In this document: one piece after another, positions 1 through 11,168 of the stretch | Layout: every line of letters begins with the position of its first letter | How positions within the stretch are numbered: the first letter of the stretch is position 1 | Notes under the pieces: generated by a model | The model's input: only the letters and a program-made list of their open reading frames with translations | What the model was told of the DNA's origin: nothing | The model's database searches: none | Assembly (NCBI RefSeq): GCF_003672135.1 | Contig: NC_039511.1 | Span: forward strand, 16,332,464 to 16,396,463 | Direction: 5' to 3' | DNA from: Ooceraea biroi | Taxonomy: Eukaryota; Arthropoda; Insecta; Hymenoptera; Formicidae | Length of the DNA stretch: 64,000 nt | Made by a program: the position numbers and the translations under genes

Positions 1-2840
1 CGCTCCACTTTCTTCCTCAGTCTTTCGAATTATACTTCAAGTACACGATAAGATTCAACTCCCCTCGCCATTTTATTCGCAGCTAATCGCTAATCGGAAA
101 CCGTGCCAGTGCGCTTAAAATACGACACAAAACACACCGCTTGTGTACCGTGTACCGTCAAGAGTTCTCCTGACATTCGAACAAATTCCAACGAATCAAA
201 AAGATCGAAGACCTTTGTGCATAAAACGGGTATTCTTGGGAAAAAAAACGAGAGAAAAAGAGGGAAACGCTTCGAAACTATCTCCGCACCACCCGCAGGA
301 ATCGCTTGTATCATAGTGTGTACTTTTTCTACTAATGTACAAGATAATGAAGACCGATTTTGATGGCCATTCCGAAACGATTGCGAGAAGAAGTGTAAGA
401 GAGACATTAACAAAAAAAAACGCACGACTGCAATGAGTGTAAAAAAAACGCGGGTACCGAACCAGGAGGTACCGCGTCATAGAAATAAATATGTAATTTT
501 AGCGAGACGTATAGATAACAGAATGCGTTCCGGGAACTCAATGGCCGTACAATCGTTGCGTGATTTTATTCGCCGTTGATTCCGTTTCCAACAACAAGAG
601 CAATCTACCAATTTTTTTTGTTTTTTTTTTACCAGAAAAAAAATTCGTCGCTAACGCAGGTCGTTAATTCTAACATAACGGATGGAATTTTAATCAGAAA
701 GTGAAATGTTTATTGATTGTAAAGTATTTAATTGAGAGCATATATATATATATACATATATATTTATGATAAAACGTGATGTAACGAGTCATACGATATT
801 TAGTTTGGGAGTAAACTTGACAAGATTGTCGAAATGAACGTGTAAAGATCATTTACTTGTCTCTGAATTTTTGATATGCAACCGTTTAGATTCCAGAACG
901 CATCTGAGAGCTGCAAAGCCGAAAACAACCCTTGTAGGAGACTGAGCTAATGTCACTTTGAACGAAGGTTTTTGTAAAGGAAAGCAAAAAAACAAATGGC
1001 GCTTTTGTATTGTACCTTTCTTTCGATTTCGAACATTTTTCTCATGCATCACACGTCACGGTGGTCAAGTAGTGGAATCGAATAGAGATTATAAATTTGT
1101 ATAAACGTTTATGAACGTTTAGGCAGCGTTCTTTTCGAACGGCTACCTAAATTATCAGCCGTCTTATTGTTATTCACGTGACAATAAAGCTCTCAAGAGA
1201 AAAGAAAAGAGAACGAAGATCTTGTATTTGTGCCTACGTTTTACGTGATTGCGTACATCTACCCTAATGAATTGCCGATTAATTGCTGTACATTTGTAAT
1301 CAAACTCATACGTACAACTTATTAATGTAAAGTCCCCATTTATTTCTAATATTATTTTGAAAATAAATGATATTAGAAAAGACAAAATCAATAGAAATTA
1401 TTAGAATAGATATGTTAAAAAAGATAAAAAGTATAGAGTTCTGTTTTACAATTTTTTATTTTTATAGAATTGTTTTTATAAAATATTAACAAATTTCTTT
1501 TTTAATAAAAGATGTGACGGAAAGAAGGCACAACAGGATTGAAAAGGTTAGGTTCCACTCTATCCATGCTTAACTAATGCATCGATGGAATTCTAGACGG
1601 AGTAATTAATTGATATCGTTTCGTGTTCTTGGTTTGTGTAATTTGCCAGCTCTGTTACTATTTATAAGATTTATAGATTTTTAATCATTGTCCAATGAAA
1701 CATTGAGTATTTGTTAAATGTACGTGTTAAATATTATTTTTATCTTTTATATTTTCGAAGCAGTATTTCCATGAATAATTTACAAATTATCTAAATTATC
1801 TCGGATTTCCTAGTATTGTGCTTAATCTTTTTCGTTTATCAACACTTGAAAAAGCTCAAAACGTCATCTTAAACAAATTTGAACAATTTAAACTGCACAC
1901 CGCACTGTGGATCAAGAGTCGATTCAGGGTCGACGAGAGTGATCAACCTTCGAATCGATCTTGGGACGGTATTCAATTCATTCCTATAATGAGATAGTTT
2001 TAGATATATTATTATTTACTAATTTTTAAATACTAATACAGTTTTGTCTGATTGGCTAACAAATATTTCAGATTTAAAACGACATTAATACAATACAATA
2101 ACGAACTATACTGGCCATAGTCTATTATCTATATTAAGATCGCCTTAATTATGAGCTCGAGATATTTGTTAGCCAATCAAATAGCTGAATTAATATCTAG
2201 AAAGTATACTTAAGACCAACTTGTTACAAGAATGGACTATAAACGCCGCCCTTGCAATTACATTTCTATCGAACTGCATTTTCAAGATTTTCTAGCGCTC
2301 CAGAAAATGTTATTACGCATGCTTGAGATTAGACTTGTGATAAGGTCCCACTGATCGCCTCCAACTTGTTGAATGTGGCTAATTCACAAACGTGAACCTT
2401 TGACAGGTCTGATCCTCAAGCTTCTTACGATGCTTCCGTAAATTGTGACAAATGATGATTGAAATTGTTGATGGAAAATCCAGACGAGACGATATTGTTT
2501 CTTACAGTTTACATTTCCAGATGGACGCGTGGCAACGCGTGAAAAACTTTGAATTCGGCCAGCTCCGAAGTCCGAATCAGTGATTGCATGCACATGCGCA
2601 GCGAGAGCAGCCAGCTGAGCAATCTCGTGCGGGCACGTCAGTAAATATCGTAGGCGCAGCCTCTGTTTCAACCACATACATATCTTATCTGCCTCTCTTC
2701 TTCAACCCTTTTCCTATTTTTATGAAATATGAAAAATTTTAGAATGAACGTGCATAAATGTATTATCGTATTTTCATATAAAAACTTTTTCGAACATTTT
2801 CTACAGGTGATTATACTTTCTAATGCGAATCAAATACTTC
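1..2840. other. AT-rich stretch with no supported gene
   Basis: The open frames here are short (up to about 110 codons), of low complexity and unlike any family I know. AATAAA signals near 482, 1183 and 1364 would fit the 3' UTR of a gene ending left of the window, but no coding exon supports this. A (TA)n tract lies at about 740-765 and an 18-bp inverted repeat at 2049-2179. I see no tRNA or rRNA. Confidence 0.5.
2049..2179. repeat. 18-bp perfect inverted repeat with CCAAT cores
   Basis: TGATTGGCTAACAAATAT at 2049-2066 is repeated as its exact reverse complement at 2162-2179, about 95 bp away. Each arm holds a CCAAT/ATTGG box. It could be the ends of a small non-autonomous element, a hairpin, or paired NF-Y sites. 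I see no target-site duplication. Confidence 0.6.
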
Positions 2841-2855
2841 TGATGCTGGGCTCAC

Positions 2856-2883
2856 TGCGCATGCGGCTCCGGAATGTCATTGG
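2856..2883 (+). promoter_or_regulatory. Candidate promoter of the r2d2-like gene (NRF1, ETS, CCAAT motifs)
   Basis: Within 28 bp lie TGCGCATGCG (2856-2865, NRF1-type palindrome), CCGGAA (2869-2874, ETS type) and ATTGG (2879-2883, reverse CCAAT). This combination is typical of TATA-less housekeeping promoters. It is about 800 bp upstream of the coding start at 3660. That start sits two bases after a splice acceptor (ag at 3656-3657), so a 5' UTR exon must lie upstream and could begin here. The assignment is inferred. Confidence 0.4.
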
Positions 2884-3659
2884 TCCGAATGGTAGACTAC
2901 TATCAGTAGTTAGATCTCAGAAATTTCAGTACTTCCCCGACTTTTAAAGTGCTTCCTAAATTTTCACGAAACGATTCCTGCTGTTTCGCTGTACACCATC
3001 TGGCCTCTTGAGCAGCGAATTTCTTCCCGTCTAACGTAAATACGACATAACATTACCGTAAAGTTATAACATGAGAAAGTTGATACGCCGACCGGCGTAT
3101 TGTTATCGGAGTATCCGGTGACATTGTAAAGTATGACGTGTTATTATCACTTTTATGTTTCTTTTTTTTTTTGTTTAGCTCGAGTCGAAAACAAAGGAAA
3201 GAGTGGCTCCTTGTAATCAAGGAATCGTGGATTATTACACCGTTGAATCAAGTTTTATATTACACAATATAATACATAAGTTGCATCAGTAAGAAAGAAA
3301 TTGGGATAAAAGGAGAAAAGGACATACGTTTTATACAAAACTTGAGAGATTAGATAGTAAATAATAGAGAGAGAAGAGAGATAAGTTTATTTTCAATATC
3401 AATGTTATTAAGATTTTCTGCAGTTGTTGTCTTCTTCCTGTCAGCTGTCTTCCTCTTAAAGAAGACTGATCGATATTTTAACACAATATTATAATTGAAA
3501 AGCCAGATATCCTGTTTTGAGATTCATGTAAATAAGTAAGTAAATAAACAATTGTTTTGTTAATACCAACTGCTTTAAAATTTGGTTACTTGCTTTATAT
3601 TATACAAGTACTGATTGGTTTATTCATGCACATTTTTATTTTTAAACTTTTTTTTAGAT

Positions 3660-4843
3660 ATGTCTAAAACACCAATTACTTTGCTCCAAGAACTGTTAGT
3701 TAGCCAAGGATATTGTCCTACTTATGACTATGTTGGTGTAAAGATTAATCAGGCTCGTAGTTTTTTTGTATATAGAGTGGCTTGTAAAAATTTGAGTGCT
3801 GAAGGCACAGGAACCACTAAGAAGGAGGCTAAGCATGATGCTGCAAAGAACATGTTGTTATTATTATCATCATCTAAAATGAATGAGACTCAAATGCCAT
3901 CTGTTCAACCTTTGGTATCTCCCACAACAGATGATGCATTGTGCCTTACTCCATCAAAGACTTATGAAACAGTATCTCCATTAAAGATGCCATCCAGTAC
4001 CTTTATTAATTATGTTGGAATGTTACAGGTAAGTTGTGCATGATTTCAAACGTTAACTCATCATACAATTAACACCATACAATTTCCTGTGTGTAGGAAT
4101 TTTGCGTGCAGCAAGGCTTTAGAAATGTAACGTACGAGGTCGTCGAAGAGAGTGGACCGCCTCATATGAGAATGTTCACTATGGAAGCGAAAGTGCAATC
4201 ATGCATGTTAGGGAAGAGGGGTACAGCGCATTGCAAACAACTTGCTAAACACGAGGCTGCGAGACTGTTGTTGCAGCATCTTCAAAGTTTAAGTGGATCC
4301 ACACAGACAAATGACCAAAACCTAGATAAGAATAATGGCAGTATTCAAGAGATGTTTGAAAATGGTTCGCAGCTTACATTAGAACAGCTGGATATTAAGC
4401 TGGCAAAGTGCGAGCCGGCACGTTCAATTTCGGAACAGACCAAACGGATGGAGACGTTATTCATTACGCATACGAAAACGAGGAGGAACGCCACGCAGGA
4501 TTGCCTGGTGAAAAATTGTCACACTACGTTTGAGAGGACATATTCCAGCAAGATTCCCGACACCATGAAGGCAAGGATGAGAATGACGTGTGACAAATAC
4601 GCCGAGCTACTAAAATGCAATCGAATAGATTTAATACAAGAGACGATACGAGATATCGAAGACACATTACAGATTAAGTTACAACAAGTCAGTGTAAACA
4701 GCCTTGGAAACAATTATACGGTATGCTTGCGCTTAACGTCCCGCCCGACTATCACACAATTCGGTCTCGGTGAAACTAGGGACAAGGCAAAAGCGCATGC
4801 TATGTATAATATTATTTTAACTATTGTAACATTTTTAAATTAG
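3660..4843 (+). CDS. r2d2: r2d2-like dsRNA-binding protein (Dicer partner; TRBP/PACT/Loqs family)
   Basis: Two coding exons, 3660-4028 and 4097-4843 (phase 0, gtaagt donor, gtgtag acceptor), give 371 aa. The first dsRBD is at about residues 3-70: KTPITLLQELL, then KKEAKHDAAKNML, the helix-2 lysine motif. The second is at about 118-195 (MLQEFCVQQGF, ESGPPHMRMFT, KQLAKHEAARLLL). A diverged third is at about 325-370 (YTVCLRLTSRP, GLGETRDKAKAHAMY), in the place of the Dicer-binding domain. In this family the protein works with Dicer in the cytoplasm, loading siRNA or processing small-RNA precursors. An acceptor two bases before the ATG implies a non-coding first exon. A poly(A) signal lies at 5062-5067. 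R2D2 is favoured over Loquacious because the third domain is weak and the linker is not Loqs-like; that choice is not certain. Confidence 0.8.
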
Positions 4844-5061
4844 CAATTGGATATTTTGTTCTGACATGTATATGTACATACATTATATATATATATATAC
4901 ATATAATATATAATAACAATTATAAATAACAACACATCATCATTGCATGTGAAATATGAAAAATATTAATATGTTACATTAATGCCTTTGTTAATTCTTC
5001 TATTGATTTTGTATGTTGTAAAGTTGGAAATATAATAGTATAACAGATGAAACTATTTACA

Positions 5062-5067
5062 AATAAA
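5062..5067 (+). promoter_or_regulatory. Poly(A) signal of the r2d2-like gene
   Basis: AATAAA, 219 bp after the stop at 4843. The 3' UTR carries a (TA)n tract near 4882-4905. RPA3 starts coding at 5257, so the two genes are closely spaced on the same strand. Confidence 0.5.
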
Positions 5068-5256
5068 TAATGAAAAGTAAGTAATGATCTTTTAATTTTA
5101 CTTTCGGACCATCATTGTGGTACGTCGCTGCCATTTATCTGTGGCGTGTTGTTTGGCGCCAAAGTTCACTTCGCCGAGCTTCGCGGGTTCGTTCAAGCTC
5201 GTTGAAATTGTGTGTGTTCAGGTATCGCGACGCATCGAAAGATTTAATGCGCAAAA

Positions 5257-6056
5257 ATGTCGGATATACGTACGCTGGGCAAGCGATTAGGACAGCGCAT
5301 CGATCAAGAGGCGATCGTGCTCGGCAGAATCACAGGGGTGAGAAGATATTCCGAGTCTGGTTAGGTTATGATTACAAACCGGCATGCGTAATTGTAGCAC
5401 GATATATGAAACAAGAATAATTTATTATTTTCAGCTTTAAACGTTAAGTATCATCGACCGAGACTACAATTCTATCATTAATGCATTTTAATAAATTGAA
5501 ATTAACTAAAATTTCGTTGATTTCCTTCTCGCAATTTTATTTGTAGAAAAACAAGAAATTAGCTTTAAATATGTATTAACATTAACCAATTCTTCGCGTC
5601 TGTCGTAAAGAAAGTTCCTTCTGTAGAAGAGTAATGTATTATTTACACGCATCGCATAATAATTGGTACCTTTAACACACGCTGAGCATGAAAATTTGCA
5701 GAAAACGTCGGATGGTATGAGCACGGAAATAACCACGACGGATGATGCTCGAATTAACGTGACATTTCGCGAACCGCTTGACAGCAATGCGTCCGGTTAC
5801 ATAGAAGTGCGTGGTACTGTGAAGTCAAAGTCTACCATGTCCTGCAGCAGCTTCGTATGCTTTCCTCAGAGCATGACAAAAGAGTTTGGTAAGTGAAAAC
5901 CCTTTGCTTTTCTCACCGTACCAGCTTCCTCTGTTAGCGTCGATATTATTTACGATGGAAACATTTGCCACAGATGCAGACGGTTACAACACTATGGTGC
6001 ACATGCGCTGCGCGCTAGGCAATAAGCTGGACAGTGCGATGGATAGTAATGCATAA
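5257..6056 (+). CDS. RPA3: Replication protein A 14 kDa subunit (RPA3)
   Basis: Three exons, 5257-5337, 5702-5888 and 5974-6056, join cleanly in phase (gtgaga/gcag, gtaagt/acag) to give 116 aa; human RPA3 has 121. The product is a single OB-fold. The N-terminus (RLGQRIDQEAIVLGRIT) matches the first strand and loop of RPA14. Exon 2 carries EPLDSNASGYIEVRGTV, close to the family segment EPLD..SG.VEV.G.V. Exon 3 encodes the C-terminal helix (FDADGYNTMVHM), which in the family packs against RPA32 and RPA70 in the trimer core. RPA coats single-stranded DNA during replication, repair and checkpoint signalling. The ATG sits in aaaaATGt, with no better in-frame start in the exon. The gene ends 292 bp from the stop of the convergent gene mio. 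Confidence 0.88.
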
Positions 6057-6079
6057 CAATGTACAAATTGCTTACTGTG

Positions 6080-6085
6080 TTTATT
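6080..6085 (-). promoter_or_regulatory. Candidate poly(A) signal of mio
   Basis: TTTATT on the + strand reads AATAAA on the - strand, 264 bp past the mio stop. It lies only 24 bp after the RPA3 stop, so the two 3' UTRs would overlap antisense. Confidence 0.35.
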
Positions 6086-6348
6086 TCTTTTCTTCTTTAT
6101 ATTCTTTTTCACACCGTATTAACCGTTTTGGTACGATCCATTTCGTAAAAGTAACAAAAAATACCGTAATGTATAGGGGGAATTATTATAAAGACACACT
6201 TTCTTCGTCTGTACATAAAATGTCAAACTAGATTCGATGAATATACAAAACATGCAAAGCACCCTAAAAACTATAACGAAGATTGTCAATATTACATGAA
6301 TAAGAACACTTAAACCTGCTCTGTGATGTCTGTCTGTTATACCTGCTC

Positions 6349-9300
6349 TTACGTCACAGATGTGTCCAAGGACGAGCAACGGCAATTGCAAGACGTTACC
6401 GGACACTCAGTGTGTTGTCTGAAACATTGAACGCAGATTTTAACATCTTTCCTCGCTATCTCTATCTTATCTTACTATCTCGATTATATTTTATTAAATT
6501 TTATTAACTTTATTAATTTTATCAAATTAGATCGAATTACATTAATTTGCAACTTTAAGCAAGACATGCAATCTCACCGAAACCAGTGAGCTATATGCTC
6601 GCTGTGCCCGCCGTGTTTGCACGTTAAGCACCACGTGAACCAGCTGTTGAATTCCGTAAGTTTCGTCTCGCATTCCTCGCTCCTGCTGCCGCCGGGACTG
6701 GAAGCAGTTTGCAATCCGCTGACGGTGCCCATGTGCATTAAACAAATCGCGCAGCGCGGCAAAGGCTTGCGGCAATTTGGACAAGCCGTCATCTAGAATC
6801 GAGAAAGGCAGATGAGAAAAAGAGGAGTTCTTGCATCGGCTGAAGGCTAAGCCTGATGAACGTGTAAAATACATGAAACTCAGCTAGTGATAAAACTTGC
6901 CTTCAATTTATTGGGAGTACTGCCTAATCTACCAAACGGAACCCGCGCTCTGCTCAGACCTTGCATGAAAGCAGATATGCTTTTACCACAGAAGTTGCAG
7001 GAAACATATATCTGCTGCGGTGGTCTCTCCTGCGGCGTGGAAGCTCTCATGGCGATGTCGAATTTAGCTCTTTGGCTCCATAATTTCCACGCGTTCAAGA
7101 GGTGTCTGTAACTGTCAGTCGACAACGACCGTTAACACATGCAGCACCGCGGGAGCAATTATATGAACAAACGCGAAAAGAAGGATTAATTAATACTTAG
7201 TAATCCACACTTGAACTTGATTGTCTTGTATCAATCGAGGTGCGAAGGCCCTGATAGCGATGAGAGTGCAGCTCTGAACGTCTGAGGTGATCTCCAAGTA
7301 TTTGCTCAGTAATTGTATACCTTCTACGCTTGCACCTGAAGCATGACAATGAACAAACGTGTAGTCAACGTTAGACATGAAACACGCTCGGGTCAGTACC
7401 TGTAACCAAGAAGCCCGCCAAATCTCCTTCCTCGATTAGCTTCTGGGTCAGCCTCTTCAGGTAGTCGTACAGCTTGCTATCCGATAGATACATGAGTGCA
7501 AACGCCACGCGGTCTTCGACAGCCATACCGTTCTCGTTCTGCGACGTCGAGTTTAGTGAATGTTCAATCATCGTGAAGAAGTCCGCTTTTCATTATGCAT
7601 ACTTGTTGCTACGCTACTTACAAGTACACTGTCGTAGGTGTCGTTATCCGCGGTGAGGAAACCGAACGTCGCCCTCAGATAAGGATCCGACAATTGCGAC
7701 TTCGATTTCTGACACGATTCTCGCCACAACGTGGAACGCTCCTCGGAGAAGCCCGACAGCGCCATGGCCACCATGTTCAGCGTAGCCGTCTGCTTCTTGC
7801 TAGCGCCTCGATTCAGTATGTCAATGGCCTGCCGCAGGCAGAGATTGAACACCGAGAACGCCGCCGCTTTCGCGTACGCACCTTCCTTCTCCAGCTTTTC
7901 GACGTACGCATTGTCGTACGCTGTATTGGTCTCTCTGTCAAAACGCAAACCGCATAGGAGAAGGCACCTTTCTCTCTCCGGCGATCTGCAATCGTAACGA
8001 ACGGCCACGTGAATGAAACTATCAGTGCTTGAATATCCTGTCATTTTCTTCTCGCGCAATCGTCACCTGTAGATCTTCGTCATGTGGCTGGAACCTATAT
8101 CTGCCCACGGACGATGGATCACTTCCGACTTTAGAAAACCGTTACCGGTATTCTGCTGACCATCCAATTTCAGGACTGTTCTGTATAACAGTCGGAAGCA
8201 TCAATCTACATATGTTCATACGTGGCATTAATTAGCGCGTTGTTTTACCTCACACCAGGATGCTTGTTGTCCGGGCTCTGTATAGTACCGGCTTCCACCA
8301 AGGAACGGCTCAGGTACAACCATTGCCACAAATTCTTCAGCGTCTCGTCTTCAGCTACATCGCCATTCTGCGCCAAGTCCGCCTGCAAACGCACGCGTGC
8401 GCGATTTTGCACGCCAAGCGATCAGAAATCAAAACGAACGGCTAACATGAGCTTTACAGTTTACGTTTTCATTCGTTCTATTTACTTACGAGCAAACCGT
8501 ACTCGAACATAGCGCGTTTCTTGGTCAAAACCGAGATATCATTCAGCGCCTTGTAAACGTTATCCTCGTTGTGCACGTATTTGAACGACTTGAAAGCGTA
8601 ATTCCACATCAGACACGACCGAGCGGACCAATTGAGGGTGATTCTCTCGCATACAGTGTAATCGGTTACTCCTACGAGGTAAAAGTATTTTATAAACATA
8701 AAAATCGCAAAAGAATTGCGTTCTGTGCGATAAGAGAATTATATATAGGATACCTTGCGACGATATCGTCAACAATCGATTCTCGTCGGTCGGATGCCAC
8801 GAGAAGCTCACGGGATTGTGCGATGGTGGCAGAACCACTCTCTCAAGGACACCCGGCTCGGTATCCTCTCCTCCGCAATACTGAATGTCAAACAGATGCA
8901 AACCCCCTAGAAAATTAAATACTCTGGTTGCATTTTTCTCTCTCTGCCGATAATGACTCGATGTGATTTATACGCGATATACCTGAATCCTTATGCAACG
9001 TGCCAATAAGGTTGCGCCTCGTTGGACACCACAGTACCTTTGTAACTTGTCTCTGTGCTACTATAGTGACAACCGGTTTCTCGAAGCACCGCGTGTCCCA
9101 GATCGTGATTAGATTGTCGACGTGCGAGAGAAGCTGATAATTGTTATGGGGATTTACCGATAAGTTATATACTGCCTTTGTGGCGGTGACGTTCACCACC
9201 TTCGCAGAATCTGAGAAAATTCAAAGAGAATTTATGATCAAACTACGTCAACACGCGTACAAGGCCAATTACATGAATTTAGATTTCTGCACTTTCGCAT

Positions 9301-10061
9301 AAGTCTACCTCTAAAGTCGACAACTTTCAAGTGCTTGTTATTAGCACCAAAAGCGAGACACCGCGGATCGTGTTTGAACCAAGCAGCAGAATGTATAGTT
9401 TCGGACAAGCCCGCTTCCGCTATTGGCCTCTCGGAGCCCTTCGGGTAATGGTGCACGTCCCAGAGCAATACAGAATGTTCCTTGCTGTGCTTGTCCAACC
9501 CGGATATAATCAGATGAGTGTCCACGGGATTCCAGGCGACGACGTTGCATGATCGCATGTACTTTGGAACTGCAATTTCACCGAGACACAGATTAGGCTG
9601 TATCCTGTACAATCAAATTGTAACGTAGCATAACGACATACAAAATTCTCTTCCAACGAGGCCATGATAGTCGAATTCCGGTGGACTGAGAGTACTCAGA
9701 ACTATCTTCCCATTCGCGTGACCACTCGCCACGATGTCCGGTTCTCGTTGCGGGTATATATCAACGCACTTGGCATAGCTGTTGATAGTAACGGAGGAGA
9801 TCAGCTCTGCAATGGAGTGCTCCGAAATCTGCAAATCTGCATCACAGGGGAAAAACGAGAAAATGTCAGACAAGCACATTCTGCCAAGCAAATCCACAAA
9901 GATTTCTCGCACGCCGGATACTCACAAATTTGATCACTGTCTCGCGCGCCGTCCTCCAAGGCTCCGATCTCGTACAGACTCAGCACCGTGTCGCTGTCCC
10001 ACGTGATAAATCGGTCGGAATGAAAGGGGGACCACAGCACGTCCCATTTAGGGCGATTCAT
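6349..10061 (-). CDS. mio: GATOR complex protein Mio / MIOS (missing oocyte)
   Basis: Fourteen coding exons join in phase to 846 aa (human MIOS 875). In transcript order: 10061-9926, 9836-9642, 9569-9309, 9210-8983, 8906-8754, 8671-8490, 8382-8249, 8180-8067, 7985-7622, 7538-7400, 7335-7197, 7111-6901, 6792-6578, 6418-6349. The first ~385 residues are the WD40 propeller (KWDVLWSPFHSDRF; AWNPVDTHLIISGLDKH; FEKPVVTI; WCPTRRNLIGTL). A helical solenoid follows (AAFSVFNLCLRQAIDILN; NMVAMALSGFSEE). The C-terminal zinc domain has NFCGKSIS, CPNCRKPLPRCAICL, WFTWCLTCKHGGHSEHIAHW and a last exon with HTECPVTSCNCRC. Mio is a GATOR2 subunit that relays amino-acid sufficiency to TORC1 at the lysosome; fly mutants fail to maintain oocyte fate. 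The intron 6793-6900 uses a GC donor. The gene is head-to-head with IDH (about 1.1 kb between starts). Confidence 0.95.
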
Positions 10062-11168
10062 TTTTTCCCCCCTACCCCGTTATCGAGTTTCTGTCGTGAA
10101 ACCGCGAATCATCACATCATTGCACGTCGGGCGAAACGTCGCACTTACGCGCGCCGCATGTACCGTGACTCGTTATAACCGTTGCGCGATACACGGCGCG
10201 ACTATCACGTGCGTGTTGCCGACAGAAACGTCCGTAATCTCCTCGCTTCGTCCTTACAGACGTGCGTCCCCCTTGGAACCCGGTGACGCTCGTGGAACAC
10301 TCGTACTTGTCATGCTCTCCGACTTTGTTTCCTCCCGCGAACCTAACCAAGCCGCACTTTCACCTTCACCCTCGCGATGCCTAATCAAAACATCCTGGAA
10401 GCAGCCGACCAGCACTCTGATCCTTCCCAAGCGTGCAGCGTGCACAAATGTGAGAATGGCCAATGAAATCGCGTTAGAAAGGAAATAGTGAACCCGATTG
10501 GCTGTCAGGTTGCCGCTCCATTTCGAAGTATCCAATCAAGTACTTGTACTTAAGATCGCCCAGTGGAAACGCGCTCGCGACGTAGCGCCGAGTTGAACGG
10601 AGGTTAAATCCGAGAATTTACATGTTTACGCTAGATTTGATCCCCTGTCACGAGCGCGAAGCGGTGCGAGAGGTAGAAGTACCGACGGACAGGTAAGCTT
10701 TCTACTGTTCCAGCGAATCGTGAGGTTCCAGCTAGCTCCTCGAGGGCAAGTGTCGGCAGACCCGGAAAAATTCGGGCATATCTGCACGCCGTGTTTACAT
10801 TTCGTTCATCCTCCATAAAAATCGGAATTGATAATGTCGAAACAAAACACCCGCATCTCAAGTAACAACTGTTAGTATTGTCGTCATTCGCGATACGAGA
10901 TTACGAGGATCTCTCCGTTCGACTCGGGATTCGATCTTCGCTGTGCTCGTCAGTTTCCAGCGATAACGCTTCGTCGAGTTATCTCGTCAAATAATGCCGA
11001 GTCATTGCGGCCGGTGGTCCGAACTATCGTAGCGATTGCGACAGCTAAAGGTGTATGCGGCATAAAGTATTGCAGAGTTAACAAGGCGAGCGACGGACGG
11101 GAAGGAGAAAGTTCGAGAAGTGCGCGAAGTAGGTAGAGGTGGGTGACATCCGTATTCATAAGGCTGCC
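10062..11168. promoter_or_regulatory. Shared upstream region of mio (-) and IDH (+)
   Basis: Moderately CpG-rich DNA between two divergent coding starts (10061 on -, 11169 on +). Several stop-free frames cross it on both strands without recognisable protein content, as expected of CpG-rich promoter and 5' UTR sequence. I could not fix start sites and saw no TATA box in a convincing position. Confidence 0.5.

Noticed and set aside
103..363. 86-codon open frame at the left edge
   Set aside because: Lys/Arg/Thr-rich, no recognisable domain, no splice or promoter support.
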